From Clostridium sp. DSM 17811 (lineage in GTDB: Bacteria; Bacillota; Clostridia; Clostridiales; Clostridiaceae): a DNA stretch of 64,000 nucleotides. Both the position numbers and the translations under genes were made by a program. The DNA lies in contig NZ_JAHLDU010000004.1 of NCBI RefSeq assembly GCF_018861905.1, positions 186,001 to 250,000 on the forward strand. The letters run 5' to 3'. Below the pieces are notes generated by a model. It saw only the letters and a program-made list of their open reading frames with translations. It searched no databases and was not told where the DNA came from. This document shows, in pieces, positions 45,929 to 56,711 of this stretch (the stretch's first letter is position 1; each line of letters starts with the position of its first letter).

Positions 45929-47641
45929 ATGAGATGGTTTACTAATTTAAAAATGATTAAAAAACTAGTGTCAGCATTTGTTTTAGTTGCATTGTTTATA
46001 GGTATTGTTGGGTTTATTGGAATGACTAATATAAAAAATATCAATAAAAATCTGGGGAACATTTATAATATAGATTTAATAGGGGTAAATGATATTTCTA
46101 ATATCAAAGCAAATTTATTGGAAATAAGAGGAGATTTGTTGTTGCTTGCTGCTCCAACAAATAAAAGTGATTTGCAAAAAAACAAAGACAATATTGCAAC
46201 TCTTATAACCAATAATAATAAACTTATTGTAGAATACAAGACTACTATTACATCTGATTTAGATAGACAACAATTTACGGAATTTGAAAAACTACTTGTG
46301 GATTATAATGCAGGTATTGAGGACGTAATTAAACAAATTGATGGGGGCGACTATAAAAAAGCAGATGCACTTGTTCCAGTACTTTCTAAGATTAGAATAA
46401 ACATGTTCGAAGTTCTACAAAAAGAGTCAAAACTAGCTATGAGTATGGCGAAAATCGATTATGATAATAGTCAAGTAACATATAATAGCTCATATGTTAT
46501 TATTGCAATAATAACTTTATTAGGCTTATTTGTTGCAATTGCATTGGGGTTAATAATTGCTATTTCGATATCGAGGAGGATAAAGAAGGTTGTTATTGTA
46601 GCTGGAGCACTTTGCGAAAATGATTTATCAAAAACTGTTGATATTGACAATAAGGATGAAATTGGTATTTTAGCAAAAGCTTTAAACAAGGCGATATTCA
46701 ATTTAAAAACATTAATTTCTGAAATATCAGAAAGTGCTACTGATATTAGCGCTACCAGTGAAGAATTATCTGCTACAACAGAAGAAATATCGGCAAAAAT
46801 GGATCTTGTTAATGAATCCGTAAGACAAGTGTCTATAGGTGCACAACAGTTAAGTGCAACGGCCGAAGAAGTAAATGCGACAACAGAAAGCATTGCAGAG
46901 AATGTGAGGGGTATAACTTTAAGAGCAAATAATGGAACTAAGATTGCTAGTGACATAGGCATAAAAGCTAAGAAAATTATGAAAAATGCAGAGGACAGTA
47001 ATATTAATGCAAAAAAATTAGGTGAAGAGAAACAAGAAAAAATATTAAAAGCAATTGAAGAAGGAAAGGTTGTAAGTGAAGTTAAGATAATGGCAGATGA
47101 AATAGAAAACATAGCAAGTCAGACAAATCTTCTTGCACTTAATGCAGCTATTGAAGCAGCAAGAGCCGGAGAACAAGGTAAGGGGTTTGCTGTGGTTGCA
47201 GATGAAGTTAGAAAATTAGCAGAAGATTCATCAGCTGCAGTTCAAAAAATTCAAGAGGTAACTTTAAGAGTTGAAGCTGCATTTCAGAATCTTTCAAGTA
47301 ATGCACAAGAGGTGTTGAATTATCTTATTATTACAGTTACACCTGATTATATATCGTTTGTAGATACAGGTAAACAATATGGCATAGATGCCGTAATATT
47401 TAATGAGTTATCCTCCGATATAGGAACTTCAATGGATACAGTAAATGAAACAGTGTCAGAGATTAAAAAAGCAATTGAAAATGTATCAGCTACAGCTGAG
47501 GAATCTGTTGATAGTACAGAGGAGATACTTGCAAGTGTTAACGAATCGGTTATGGCCATTGGTGAAATAACAAAAGCTTCTCAAGACCAGGCAATACTAG
47601 CTGAGAAATTAAATAGTATGGTTCAAAAATTCAAGCTATAA
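45929..47641 (+). CDS. Methyl-accepting chemotaxis protein, 4HB sensor (tandem copy 2)
   Basis: 570 residues from ATG 45929 (AGGAG 9 bases upstream; a TTG at 45923 lies between). Same architecture as copy 1. The membrane helix and signalling domain are close to copies 1 and 3; the sensor (about 35-190) has diverged most. The segment before the hairpin tip ([20 protein letters not shown]) is shared by the three copies. Confidence 0.94.
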   Translation: MRWFTNLKMIKKLVSAFVLVALFIGIVGFIGMTNIKNINKNLGNIYNIDLIGVNDISNIKANLLEIRGDLLLLAAPTNKSDLQKNKDNIATLITNNNKLIVEYKTTITSDLDRQQFTEFEKLLVDYNAGIEDVIKQIDGGDYKKADALVPVLSKIRINMFEVLQKESKLAMSMAKIDYDNSQVTYNSSYVIIAIITLLGLFVAIALGLIIAISISRRIKKVVIVAGALCENDLSKTVDIDNKDEIGILAKALNKAIFNLKTLISEISESATDISATSEELSATTEEISAKMDLVNESVRQVSIGAQQLSATAEEVNATTESIAENVRGITLRANNGTKIASDIGIKAKKIMKNAEDSNINAKKLGEEKQEKILKAIEEGKVVSEVKIMADEIENIASQTNLLALNAAIEAARAGEQGKGFAVVADEVRKLAEDSSAAVQKIQEVTLRVEAAFQNLSSNAQEVLNYLIITVTPDYISFVDTGKQYGIDAVIFNELSSDIGTSMDTVNETVSEIKKAIENVSATAEESVDSTEEILASVNESVMAIGEITKASQDQAILAEKLNSMVQKFKL

Positions 47642-47972
47642 AACTAATATAAGTAAATTTTACCATATAGAGTAGACAAATAAAGTCTAAGCTATATGGC
47701 ATTTTTTTTATTATTTTTATATACGTCTATTGTAGTGTTTTATACAAAAATGAGATTTTAACAATATTATTTGAGGATTTTTAATATATTATTAAATTTT
47801 GTTAAAGTTAAATGCAAATATGACGATTATATTAGTGACTTAGAAAAAGATTTAATGATATTTGACAATTAAATGTGAAACTATAGAAAAATATGAAATA
47901 TTACAGAAAGTTGTTTAAAAAATTAATCAGTGTAGCGTGTGCTGCACTAGATATAATCAGGAGTGATTGTTA
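47642..47972 (+). other. Intergenic region, second copy of the duplicated unit
   Basis: Terminator CCATATAG (47663-47670) with CTATATGG (47692-47699), then T8. SigD-like promoter TAAA (47803-47806), 15 bases, GACGATTA (47822-47829). AGGAG at 47959-47963 precedes the next ATG. Near-identical to 45589-45928 apart from substitutions and a short deletion. Confidence 0.8.
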
Positions 47973-49685
47973 ATGAAATGGTTTAATAATTTAAAAATGA
48001 TTCAAAAACTAGTGTCAGCATTTGTTTTAGTTGCATTGTTTATAGGTATTGTTGGGTTTATAGGGGTGACTAATATTAAGAACATGAATAAAAATCTTGA
48101 AAATATTTATAATAATGATATGAAAGGTTTAGATGGTATTATCAATATTAAATCAAATTTATTAGAAATTAGAGGATATTTATTGGTGGTTACTGATCCG
48201 ATAAATAAAAAAGATCTACAAAAATATAAAGATTCTATTACAAGTCTTGAAGGGAGTAATAATAAATTTATAGCTGATTATAAGACTACAATTGTAAGTG
48301 ATTTAGATAGGAAACAATTCGTAGAATTTGAAAAATTACTTGGTAATTATAGTACGGGATATAGTGAAGTAATTAAGCAAGTTGATGCGGGTGACTACAA
48401 AAGAGCAAATATACTATTTGCAGGTCTTTATGAGAGCAGAGTGGTTATGTCTACAACTCTAACGAAGAAGGTAGAATTAATTAAAAAAATGGCGAAAGAT
48501 GATTATGATAATAGTCAATCATTATATAATAGTGCATATGTTAAAATTGTAACAATGACTGTGGTGGGTTTATTTGTCGCAATTGCACTCGGATTAATAA
48601 TTGCTATTTCAATATCAAGGAGAATAAAGAAGGTTGTGATTGTAGCTGGAGCACTTTGCGAAAATGATTTATCAAAAACTATTGATATTGATAATAATGA
48701 TGAAATTGGTATTTTAGCGAAAGCATTAAATAAAGCTATAATAAATTTAAAAACATTAATTGGAGAAATATCAGCAGGTGCTACTGATATTAGCGCTACC
48801 AGTGAAGAACTATCTGCTACAACAGAAGAAATATCAGCAAAAATGGATCTTGTTAATGAGTCCGTAAGACAAGTATCTATAGGTGCAGAACAGTTAAGTG
48901 CCACAACAGAGGAAGTAAATGCTACCACAGAAAGTATTGCAGAAAACGTGGTAGAGGTAACATTAAAAGCAAATAATGGAACTAAGATTGCAAGTAACAC
49001 AGAGATAAATGCAGAAAAAATCAGTAAAAATGCTGAAATTAATGCGAATATTTCAAATAAAATATATGATGAGAAGCAAGAAAGAATATTAAAAGCAATT
49101 GAAGAAGGAAAGGTTGTTAGTGAAGTTAAAATAATGGCAGATGAAATAGAAAATATAGCAAGTCAAACAAACCTTCTTGCACTTAATGCAGCTATCGAAG
49201 CGGCAAGAGCAGGAGAGCAAGGTAAGGGGTTTGCTGTGGTTGCAGATGAGGTTAGACAACTGGCTGAAGATTCATCGAGTACGGTTAAAAAAATTCAAGA
49301 GGTAACTGCAAAAGTTGAAAAGGCATTCCAAAATCTTTCCATCAATGCTCAAGATGTATTAGCTTTTATGGATAGTAATGTTAAACCGGATTATAAATTG
49401 TTTGTAGATACGAGCAAAAAATATGGAACAGATGCAGTAGTCTTTAATAAGTTGAGTTCAGAGATTGGAGATTCGATGAATATTGTAAATGAAACAGTGG
49501 CAGAAATTAAAAAAGCAATTGAAAATGTATCAGCTACAGCTGAGGAATCGGTAGCTAGTACAGAAGAGATACTCGCAAGTGTTAACGAATCGGTTATGGC
49601 CATTGGTGAAATAACAAAAGCTTCTCAAGACCAGGCAATACTAGCTGAGAAATTAAATAGTATGGTTCAAAAATTCAAATTGTAA
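47973..49685 (+). CDS. Methyl-accepting chemotaxis protein, 4HB sensor (tandem copy 3)
   Basis: 570 residues. Start to start it lies 2,044 bases from copy 2, the same as the distance between their ends, so the two are full-length duplicates without indels in sum. The N-terminal helix is almost identical to copy 2, the sensor differs (e.g. [16 protein letters not shown] against [16 protein letters not shown]). Followed by a strong terminator and, further on, the lactate genes; a lactate or fermentation-acid ligand is possible but unproven. Confidence 0.94.
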   Translation: MKWFNNLKMIQKLVSAFVLVALFIGIVGFIGVTNIKNMNKNLENIYNNDMKGLDGIINIKSNLLEIRGYLLVVTDPINKKDLQKYKDSITSLEGSNNKFIADYKTTIVSDLDRKQFVEFEKLLGNYSTGYSEVIKQVDAGDYKRANILFAGLYESRVVMSTTLTKKVELIKKMAKDDYDNSQSLYNSAYVKIVTMTVVGLFVAIALGLIIAISISRRIKKVVIVAGALCENDLSKTIDIDNNDEIGILAKALNKAIINLKTLIGEISAGATDISATSEELSATTEEISAKMDLVNESVRQVSIGAEQLSATTEEVNATTESIAENVVEVTLKANNGTKIASNTEINAEKISKNAEINANISNKIYDEKQERILKAIEEGKVVSEVKIMADEIENIASQTNLLALNAAIEAARAGEQGKGFAVVADEVRQLAEDSSSTVKKIQEVTAKVEKAFQNLSINAQDVLAFMDSNVKPDYKLFVDTSKKYGTDAVVFNKLSSEIGDSMNIVNETVAEIKKAIENVSATAEESVASTEEILASVNESVMAIGEITKASQDQAILAEKLNSMVQKFKL

Positions 49686-49999
49686 ATAGAATATTAAAAA
49701 CCGATAAGATTTTATAAATCTTATCGGTTTTTAATATAATGTTTCAGATTAAATGTAATATTTGTATCCGATATTTCATTTAAAATAAACGATTATGTGA
49801 AAATATTATCAATGTTCTTACTCTTTATAAATTATAATATATTATTGTTCTTAGTACATCTTATATTAAAAATATGATTATAGTTATTTACATAAATGTT
49901 TATAATTTTGAACATGATTTGCTGGAATATTAAATTGTAATAATTATGTTATAATATATATAATGTATGAATCTGGAATGTTAAAGGGGGAATCACATA
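49686..49999 (+). other. Intergenic region: terminator and regulator promoter
   Basis: AAAAACCGATAAGATT with AATCTTATCGGTTTTT (about 49696-49732) is a strong bidirectional-looking terminator. The middle is AT-rich with nothing recognised. TGTTATAAT at about 49948-49955 is an extended -10 for the regulator gene; AAAGGGGG lies 9 bases before its ATG. Confidence 0.7.
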
Positions 50000-50761
50000 A
50001 TGGATAAAATTGATAAGACTACATTAAAACCTTTGGAGCAATATCCAGGTCTGAATAAAATGTTTAGTCCAATAAAGAGTACGAAAGTTTACGAGCAAGT
50101 AATTGAACAAATAAAAAGTATGATTGATCAAGGTATGCTTAAAAAAGGTGATAAACTACCTTCAGAGAGAAGCTTAGTGCAACAATTAGAAGTTAGTAGG
50201 GCCTCGATTCGAGAGGCTCTTCGGGCATTAGAAGTCATTGGACTTATAGATTGCAGACAAGGGGAAGGAAGTTATATAAAGGCAAGTTTTCAGGATAATT
50301 TATTTGAACCATTATCAATTATGTTTATGTTAGAAGGAAGTAATCAAGAAGAGATATGGGAGCTCAGAAAAATTATGGAGGTTGAGGCTGCAGGTCTTGC
50401 TTCAAAGAGAATAACAGATGAACAATTAATAGAGCTTAAGGAGCTTACACAAAAATTTATAAATTGTGATGATGAAGATATTAATTCTGAAATAGATAAA
50501 AAATTTCATTATAAGATTGCAGAATGCTCAGGTAATGTTTTAATTTTTGATATTCTAAAAACAGTTTCAACACTTGTAGATCATTTTATAAAGGATGCAA
50601 GAAAATTAATAATAGTTCATGAAGGGAATAAGGAAATTCTTTTTTCTCAACATAATGAGATATATTTAGCGATGGAAAGACATAGTTCCTCAGATGCCAG
50701 AAAAGCAATGCGAGAACATTTAGATTTTGCAAATAAGTATAAGAGTGAAAGGACAAAATAA
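50000..50761 (+). CDS. lctA: FadR/GntR-family regulator of lactate genes (LctA/LldR-like)
   Basis: 253 residues. A GntR winged helix (about 30-100: GDKLPSERSLVQQLEVSRAS and REALRALEVIGLI) and an all-helical FCD ligand domain with metal-site residues (ELRKIMEVEAAGLA; DKKFHYKIAECSGN). LldR-type members bind lactate and leave DNA of the form TGGTNNNACCA, a sequence present upstream of the next gene and twice more downstream. It heads the lct gene order, as lctA does in Acetobacterium woodii. Confidence 0.88.
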   Translation: MDKIDKTTLKPLEQYPGLNKMFSPIKSTKVYEQVIEQIKSMIDQGMLKKGDKLPSERSLVQQLEVSRASIREALRALEVIGLIDCRQGEGSYIKASFQDNLFEPLSIMFMLEGSNQEEIWELRKIMEVEAAGLASKRITDEQLIELKELTQKFINCDDEDINSEIDKKFHYKIAECSGNVLIFDILKTVSTLVDHFIKDARKLIIVHEGNKEILFSQHNEIYLAMERHSSSDARKAMREHLDFANKYKSERTK

Positions 50762-50786
50762 AAAATATAATGATTTTCATAAAATC

Positions 50787-50830
50787 AAAGGTGAGGGCAA
50801 TAACAAATATTGCTCTCGCCTTTAATTTTT
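50787..50830 (+). terminator. Terminator after the lactate regulator
   Basis: AAAGGTGAGGGCAATA pairs with TATTGCTCTCGCCTTT (with G-U pairs), followed by AATTTTT. The regulator and the dehydrogenase genes are thus separate transcripts. Confidence 0.8.
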
Positions 50831-50908
50831 CAACAAAAAAATAAACACTGTTAATTAAATAACAATAGTAGAAATGTTTTGAATAGTGTGTTATTATAAA
50901 TTAAAAGG

Positions 50909-50919
50909 TGGTCAGACCA
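50909..50919. promoter_or_regulatory. LldR-type operator 1 (lctBCD)
   Basis: TGGTCAGACCA is a palindrome of the GntR/FadR-family form TGGTNNNACCA. It lies just after a TATAAA -10-like sequence (50895-50900) and 56 bases before lctB, where a bound repressor would block initiation. Confidence 0.7.
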
Positions 50920-50974
50920 TCTAGCCAATAATGAGTTTTTAGAATTCTATACAAAATGTAGGAGGAATAAATAT

Positions 50975-51763
50975 ATGGAAATTTTAGTTTGTATAAAACA
51001 AGTTCCAGGTACTTCAAATGTTGAGGTAGATCCAGTTACAGGAGTTTTAAAAAGAGATGGTGTAGATTCTAAAATGAATCCTTTCGATTTGTTTGCGTTA
51101 GAAACAGCTCTTAAAATTAAGGAACAAAAGGGTGGACTAATTAAAGTTATAACAATGGGACCCCCTCAAGCAAAGGATGTTATTCGCGAAGCATATATGA
51201 TGGGAGCAGACGAAGGTGCATTAATTTCGGATAGAAAGTTTGCAGGAGCAGATGTTCTAGCTACATCTTATACAATTTCTCAAGGTGTAAGAAAAATGGG
51301 CAAATTTGATCTTATATTATGTGGAAAGCAAACAACTGATGGTGATACTGCTCAAGTAGGACCGGAAATGGCTGAATACCTAAATATTCCACATATTGCA
51401 AACGTTTTAAAAATAATAGAATTGAAGGAAAAATCAATTGTTGTAGAGATGGATATGGCAAATACTATAGAAGTAGCAGAAGTTCAATTTCCATGTCTTT
51501 TAACTGTAGATAAAGACATATATCAGCCAAGGCTTCCATCTTATAGGAAAAAATTAGCTACAAAAGATAGAGAAATAAAAATGATAACATTAAATGATTT
51601 TGAAGATAAGGATGAAAAGAAATATGGACTTAATGGTTCACCAACACAAGTTGAGAGAATATTCCCACCAGCAGTGAATAATGATCGTGAAACATGGACA
51701 GGTAGCGGTGCAGAACTTAGTTTAAAAATGGCAACAAAACTTAAAGAATTAAAATTCGTATAA
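50975..51763 (+). CDS. lctB: Electron-transfer flavoprotein beta subunit of lactate dehydrogenase complex
   Basis: 262 residues, EtfB family: [13 protein letters not shown] at the N-terminus, [20 protein letters not shown] in the middle. The next two genes encode a ferredoxin-type EtfA and an FAD lactate dehydrogenase, the composition of the electron-bifurcating/confurcating LctBCD complex. In that complex EtfB holds the bifurcating FAD and the NAD site. Confidence 0.93.
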   Translation: MEILVCIKQVPGTSNVEVDPVTGVLKRDGVDSKMNPFDLFALETALKIKEQKGGLIKVITMGPPQAKDVIREAYMMGADEGALISDRKFAGADVLATSYTISQGVRKMGKFDLILCGKQTTDGDTAQVGPEMAEYLNIPHIANVLKIIELKEKSIVVEMDMANTIEVAEVQFPCLLTVDKDIYQPRLPSYRKKLATKDREIKMITLNDFEDKDEKKYGLNGSPTQVERIFPPAVNNDRETWTGSGAELSLKMATKLKELKFV

Positions 51764-51796
51764 TGAATTAAATTATATAAGAAGGGTGGAGTTCTA

Positions 51797-53005
51797 ATGA
51801 GTAAGTTAATTTGTCACCAAGAGAAAGTAAATGAAGCAAATGTTCAAGAATTATTAAAGGTTTGTCCTTTTGGTGCTATTGAATATAACGATGGGAAAAT
51901 AGAAGTTAATGCAGGCTGTAAAATGTGTAAGATTTGTGTCAAAAAAGGTCCAACGGGAGTAATGGAATTTATTGAAACGAAGGCAGTTCAAGTTGATAAG
52001 AGTTTATGGAAGGGTATAGGGGTATATGTTGATCATGTAGAAGGAGTTATACATCCTGTAACAATGGAACTTATAGGAAAAGCGAGAGAACTTGCAGCAG
52101 TTGTTAATTTTCCAGTATATTGTGTTTTCATTGGACACAACATAAAAGAGAAAGCAAAAGAATTATTACATTATGGTGTTGATGAAGTATTTGTATACGA
52201 TTATGAAGAGCTTAAGGATTTTAGGATAGAACCTTATACTGCAGCATTCGAAGATTTTGTAAATAAGGTAAAGCCATCATCATTACTTGTGGGTGCAACA
52301 ACTATTGGTAGATCACTTGCCCCAAGAGTTGCAGCAAGATTTAGAACAGGACTTACTGCTGACTGTACAATACTTAAGATGAAAGAAAATACAGACCTTG
52401 TGCAGATAAGACCAGCTTTTGGTGGTAATATTATGGCTCAAATTATATGCCCAAATACAAGACCACAAATGTCTACAGTAAGGTATAAAGTTATGAATGC
52501 TCCTGAAAAAAACTGTGATGAGAAAGGTAAAATTACAATTTGTGAAATAGATAGAACAAAATTAAGATCTAACATTGAAGTATTAAAGGTTACTAAAAAA
52601 GAAGTTGAAGAAAATATTTCAGATGCAGAGGTAATTATTGCAGTTGGAAGAGCATTAAAGTCAGAAAAAGATCTTGTTATGATACAGGAACTTGCAGACT
52701 TACTTAATGCCCAAGTAGCTGGAACAAGACCAACAATTGAAGCAGGTTGGATTGATGCTAAAAAACAAATTGGTCTATCAGGAAGAACAGTAAAACCTAA
52801 ATTAATAATAGCTCTTGGAATTTCAGGTGCAGTTCAGTTTACAGCCGGAATGAACAGTTCAGAGCGTATATTTGCAATAAATAAAGATCCTAATGCATCG
52901 ATATTTAATGTAGCTCATTATGGAATAGTGGGAGACATATATGAAATAGTTCCTCAATTGATCCAAAACATTAAAAATTCAGGAGCTGAGTACTGTATTC
53001 GCTAA
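51797..53005 (+). CDS. lctC: Electron-transfer flavoprotein alpha subunit with N-terminal [4Fe-4S] domain
   Basis: 402 residues, about 80 longer than plain EtfA because of an N-terminal ferredoxin-like domain: Cys23 (VCPFGAI) and CKMCKIC (Cys41, 44, 47) can hold one [4Fe-4S]. The usual fourth Cys of a CxxCxxCxxxCP motif is absent (KKGP), so Cys23 completes the site. C-terminal FAD-binding half: TRPTIEAGWIDAKKQIGLSG and ALGISGAVQFTAGM. This extra domain is what lets reduced ferredoxin take part in lactate oxidation with NAD+. Confidence 0.94.
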   Translation: MSKLICHQEKVNEANVQELLKVCPFGAIEYNDGKIEVNAGCKMCKICVKKGPTGVMEFIETKAVQVDKSLWKGIGVYVDHVEGVIHPVTMELIGKARELAAVVNFPVYCVFIGHNIKEKAKELLHYGVDEVFVYDYEELKDFRIEPYTAAFEDFVNKVKPSSLLVGATTIGRSLAPRVAARFRTGLTADCTILKMKENTDLVQIRPAFGGNIMAQIICPNTRPQMSTVRYKVMNAPEKNCDEKGKITICEIDRTKLRSNIEVLKVTKKEVEENISDAEVIIAVGRALKSEKDLVMIQELADLLNAQVAGTRPTIEAGWIDAKKQIGLSGRTVKPKLIIALGISGAVQFTAGMNSSERIFAINKDPNASIFNVAHYGIVGDIYEIVPQLIQNIKNSGAEYCIR

Positions 53006-53093
53006 CGTATAGATTTTAATCAACTTTTAGTCTTAACTTAAGTAATAAATCATTTAGCGGTTTTACTAAATGAATAATCGGGGAGGTAATCTT

Positions 53094-54491
53094 ATGAGTT
53101 ACAAAAAACTTGATGCAAAGGATATAGAATTTCTAGTGTCTATATTAGGAAAAGATAGAGTGTTTACTGGTGAAGATATAAATGATGATTTCAGCCATGA
53201 TGAGATGGGTGGAATAAGTAAAATGCCAGAAGTATTAGTTGAGGTTCTTACAACGCAGGAAGTGTCAAAGATCATGAAATATGCATCTGATAATGTTATT
53301 CCTGTTGTAGCAAGAGGTTCAGGAACAGGACTAGTTGGAGCATCAGTTCCAATATTCGGCGGGATTATGATAAATATGTCTAGGATGAATAAAATACTTG
53401 AAATTGATGAAGAAAACTTAATGTTAACACTCGAGCCAGGTGTACTTCTAATGGAGATAAGTAAATATGTTGAAGAGTTTGATCTGTTTTATCCACCAGA
53501 TCCAGGAGAAAAATCAGCAACAATTGCGGGTAATATAAATACTAATGCAGGTGGAATGAGAGCTGTTAAATACGGAGTTACAAGGGACTATATAAGAGGA
53601 CTTGAAGTAGTACTTCCAAGTGGAGAAATACTTGAAGTGGGTGGAAAGGTAGTTAAGAATTCTACTGGTTACAGTATAAAAGATTTAATATGTGGTTCTG
53701 AGGGAACACTTGGGATAGTTACGAAAATAATATTAAGACTATTACCACTACCAAAGAAAGCTGTGTCATTATTAATACCCTTCCCTAATCTCGATATGGC
53801 AATAAATACAGTTCCTTTAATAGTTAAATCAAAAGCAGCTCCAACTGCTATAGAATTTATGCAAAGAGAGGTTATTCTTGCTGCTGAAGAATTCCTTGGT
53901 AAAAAGTTCCCGGATAATTCATCAGATGCTTATCTTTTATTAACTTTTGACGGTAATACTATAGAAGAAATAGAAAAAGCATATGAAGGGGTAGCTAATA
54001 TTTGCCTAGAGCAAGGTGCTCTAGATGTATTTATAACGGATACAGATGAGAGAAAAGAAGCTGTTTGGTCTGCAAGAGGGGCTTTTCTTGAAGCTGTTAA
54101 AGCAACAACAACTTATATGGATGAATGTGATGTTGTTGTTCCAAGGAACATGGTTGCCAAGTTCATTAATTACACTAATGAGCTTCAAAAGGAATTTAAT
54201 ATAAGGATAAGAAGTTTTGGTCATGCAGGTGATGGTAACTTACATGTATATGTGTTAAAAGATGACCTTACGGATGAAGTATGGGACACAAAAATTGCAG
54301 AAGTATTTGAAGCAATGTATAGTAAATCAAGAGAACTCAAAGGTTTAGTATCTGGAGAACATGGTATTGGATTTGCAAAAAAAGCATATATGTTAGAACA
54401 ATTAGGACCTGTATATGTAGGACTTATGAGAAATATAAAATTAGCATTTGATCCTAAAAATATATTAAATCCAGGAAAGGTTTGTGAATAA
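53094..54491 (+). CDS. lctD: FAD-dependent lactate dehydrogenase of the Etf complex
   Basis: 465 residues from ATG 53094 (GGGGAGG upstream; the ATG at 53070 has no ribosome site). GlcD/VAO family: FAD-binding [12 protein letters not shown] and [19 protein letters not shown]-terminal oxidase domain with [14 protein letters not shown] and [11 protein letters not shown]. It oxidises lactate (D-isomer in the A. woodii enzyme) to pyruvate and passes electrons to LctBC. Its last six codons are found again 5 kb downstream in front of the permease gene. Confidence 0.93.
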   Translation: MSYKKLDAKDIEFLVSILGKDRVFTGEDINDDFSHDEMGGISKMPEVLVEVLTTQEVSKIMKYASDNVIPVVARGSGTGLVGASVPIFGGIMINMSRMNKILEIDEENLMLTLEPGVLLMEISKYVEEFDLFYPPDPGEKSATIAGNINTNAGGMRAVKYGVTRDYIRGLEVVLPSGEILEVGGKVVKNSTGYSIKDLICGSEGTLGIVTKIILRLLPLPKKAVSLLIPFPNLDMAINTVPLIVKSKAAPTAIEFMQREVILAAEEFLGKKFPDNSSDAYLLLTFDGNTIEEIEKAYEGVANICLEQGALDVFITDTDERKEAVWSARGAFLEAVKATTTYMDECDVVVPRNMVAKFINYTNELQKEFNIRIRSFGHAGDGNLHVYVLKDDLTDEVWDTKIAEVFEAMYSKSRELKGLVSGEHGIGFAKKAYMLEQLGPVYVGLMRNIKLAFDPKNILNPGKVCE

Positions 54492-54599
54492 AGCTGGGCA
54501 TATCGTCAATGTCTTTTGTAGATATTGGCGATATATAATATTAATTCATAGTAGATTTCACTACTGTATCTAAGCTTACTAAGTAGATGAGATATTAAA
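54474..54599 (+). repeat. Direct repeat, left copy (flanks the inserted Etf block)
   Basis: From the last codons of lctD (GGAAAGGTTTGTGAATAA) to GATGAGATATTAAAAATTG. About 125 bases align with 59435-59562 at roughly 85% identity by eye, including an unbroken shared stretch over CATATCGTCAATG...GGCGATATATAAT. Both copies carry a hairpin (ATATCGTCAAT with ATTGGCGATAT). Confidence 0.85.
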
Positions 54600-54801
54600 A
54601 ATTGTATAAGTCATTGAGTTGTTTTAAATATTGTGATAAAATCAAATAAAGTGGTAGTACCATACTACCAACAAATAATATTTCTATAAAAATCAATCAA
54701 AGCAATTTTCATAAAATGGTTCTTTATAAAAAATTTAAATATACAATTGTTCTATCAAGAAAACGATTTAATAAAGTAAAAGTGTAAAGGAGAGGGAAAG
54801 T
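54492..54801 (+). other. Intergenic region between lctD and the second Etf block
   Basis: Its first 108 bases belong to the direct repeat. Then a promoter-like pair TTGAGT (about 54614) and TAAAAT, 17 bases apart, and an operator at 54652-54662. The last 130 bases are AT-rich; GGAGAGGG precedes etfB. The promoter and operator stretch resembles 56670-56730. Confidence 0.65.
54652..54670. promoter_or_regulatory. LldR-type operator 2
   Basis: TGGTAGTACCA (54652-54662), extended by ACTACCA into a 19-base double palindrome. It lies just downstream of a promoter-like TTGAGT-N17-TAAAAT. Confidence 0.65.
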
Positions 54802-55587
54802 ATGAATATTATTTTATGTGTAAAACAAGTTCCAGATGATTCTATTGAAATTCATTTGGATAATAAGACGAAAAAACCTAATTTAAATGGAGTCAGTTTG
54901 GTAGCAAATGCATTTGACACATATGCATTAGAGTTAGCAGTTCGTTTTACAGAAGCTAATGGAGGAACTGTTAGTGTACTAACTGTTGGAGCAGATGATT
55001 CTTTAAATACATTAAAAAATTGTCTTTCTGTAGGAGCTAAAGAAGCATTTTCTGTAAAAGATGATTTATATGCAGATTTAGACGCTAATTCCACAGCTCA
55101 TGTTTTGGCAGATGCTATTCATAAAATTGAAAAAGACAAAGGTGAAAAATTTGATTTAATTCTTTGTGGAAAGGAATCCACAGATGAAATTACTGGTCAG
55201 GTAGGAGCCATACTTGCTGAAAAATTGGACACAAGCTTTGTTAGTAATGCAATTGAAATCAATCTTAAAGAGGGTGGCATGGAAGTTCATCAAGAAACTG
55301 AAGAAGGATATAATATAGTTTCTGTAGGATCTCCAGCTGTAGTAACAGTAAGTAAACCAAATTATGATCCACGTTATCCTAGTATTAGAACTAAGATGGC
55401 AAGTCGTAAGGCAATTATTCCAATTTACTGCGCAGCAGAAATTGGAGAGGTAAAACAAGCAAAAGTACGTTGTATTGAATATGTGCAGCCTCCTAAGAAA
55501 GAGGCTGGTATCAAGATCCAAGAGAAAGATGCGTTGCTAGCAGTAAGTGCTGCTATTGATCAAATGAAAAAAGATAAAATAATCTAA
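54802..55587 (+). CDS. etfB: Electron-transfer flavoprotein beta subunit, second set
   Basis: 261 residues, EtfB family ([52 protein letters not shown]). It differs clearly from the first EtfB and uses CGT for arginine several times (CGTTTT, CGTTAT, CGTAAG, CGTTGT), unlike the AGA-dominated neighbours. First gene of the block that interrupts the lct order. Confidence 0.92.
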   Translation: MNIILCVKQVPDDSIEIHLDNKTKKPNLNGVSLVANAFDTYALELAVRFTEANGGTVSVLTVGADDSLNTLKNCLSVGAKEAFSVKDDLYADLDANSTAHVLADAIHKIEKDKGEKFDLILCGKESTDEITGQVGAILAEKLDTSFVSNAIEINLKEGGMEVHQETEEGYNIVSVGSPAVVTVSKPNYDPRYPSIRTKMASRKAIIPIYCAAEIGEVKQAKVRCIEYVQPPKKEAGIKIQEKDALLAVSAAIDQMKKDKII

Positions 55588-55607
55588 TTAAGGGGGAAAA
55601 CGAAATT

Positions 55608-56546
55608 ATGAAAGCACTATTGTTTATTGAAACAGATGGAGAAAAAGTATTAGGCGGAAGTCTTGAATTGATTAGTGCAGTAAAAGCACTAGATGCAGAA
55701 GGAACAGCTATTATAGTAGGTAATAAGGTTTTGGCAGATACAGTAGCAACTTTTGGAATTCCAGTTATTTTTATAGAAACTGCTACAGACTGTGATACTT
55801 TGACAGAAGTATTATCACAAACGGTTAAGCAGCAAAACCCAGATATTCTACTACTCGCAAATACAGCACTTGCTAAAGATATTGCACCACGTATTGCAGG
55901 ACGTATGAGTTTAGGATTTGTAAGTGACGTAATAGGAATGAATAAAACTGATGGTAAAGTTATATACACAAGGCCGGCTTATGGTGGTACAATTTTAGAA
56001 CACATTGAAGTAGATGGAACAGCCGTAGTTATAGTTAGAAATGGAACTTTTTCAAAGCCAGAGGCTGGTTCAAATGCAGGTGTTACAGAGAAAAAAGTAG
56101 AAATTCCAGCGAGTGTTGTTAAGGCAAAAATCGTTGATACAGTAAAAGACATTTGTGAAACTGTTAATTTAGAGGAAGCACAAGTTATTGTTTCTGGTGG
56201 ACGTGGATTGGGAAATGTAGAAAATTTTAAACTTGTTGAAGAATTAGCACATGTACTTGGTGGTGAAGTAGGTGCAACAAGACCAGCAATAGAAGATGGA
56301 TGGATTTGTCGTACACACCAAGTTGGACAATCGGGAAAGATTGTAGCACCAAAACTTTATATTGCATGCGGTCTTTCTGGAGCAACACAACATACATCTG
56401 GAATGACAGGTGCTAAGTATATTGTGGCAATTAATAAAGATGAGGAAGCTCCGATTTTTGAAATAGCAGATATAAGTATTATTGGAAATGTAAATGAAAT
56501 TCTTCCAATTATGATTGAAGAAATGAAAAAAGTAAAAGCAAAATAA
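55608..56546 (+). CDS. etfA: Electron-transfer flavoprotein alpha subunit, second set
   Basis: 312 residues, plain EtfA without ferredoxin domain. FAD-binding half: SGGRGLGNVENF, TRPAIEDGWICRTHQVGQSG and ACGLSGATQHTSGM. Together with the EtfB before it this makes an ETF that could serve either the dehydrogenase or the acyl-CoA dehydrogenase encoded next. Confidence 0.93.
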   Translation: MKALLFIETDGEKVLGGSLELISAVKALDAEGTAIIVGNKVLADTVATFGIPVIFIETATDCDTLTEVLSQTVKQQNPDILLLANTALAKDIAPRIAGRMSLGFVSDVIGMNKTDGKVIYTRPAYGGTILEHIEVDGTAVVIVRNGTFSKPEAGSNAGVTEKKVEIPASVVKAKIVDTVKDICETVNLEEAQVIVSGGRGLGNVENFKLVEELAHVLGGEVGATRPAIEDGWICRTHQVGQSGKIVAPKLYIACGLSGATQHTSGMTGAKYIVAINKDEEAPIFEIADISIIGNVNEILPIMIEEMKKVKAK

Positions 56547-56552
56547 AGGTAT

Positions 56553-56635
56553 TAAAGGGAGTATTTTTGTTACATTAGTCGCTGCATTACCATTTGGTAA
56601 AGCAGTGCAAGTATGATCTCCCTTTATTTTAATAT
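56553..56635 (+). terminator. Nested hairpin/terminator after etfA
   Basis: AAAGGGAG (56554-56561) pairs with CTCCCTTT (56618-56625), followed by ATTTTAAT. Inside, GCTGC...GCAG and ACC/GGT pairings form a second stem. An unusually large enclosed loop for an intrinsic terminator. Confidence 0.5.
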
Positions 56636-56711
56636 CTGTAATGTAAATGTTTACTTGAAATTTATATAAATGATTGAATTGTCTTAGATATTGTGATAAA
56701 CTTAAATAAAG

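Noticed and set aside
46471-47112. A 213-codon open frame antisense to a chemoreceptor
   Set aside because: Shadows of similar form occur opposite the other chemoreceptors at matching positions, as expected from shared codon periodicity.
43814-49685. Possible CRISPR-like or mobile repeat from recurring sequence blocks
   Set aside because: The repeats are whole duplicated chemoreceptor units with normal terminators and promoters, not short spaced repeats.
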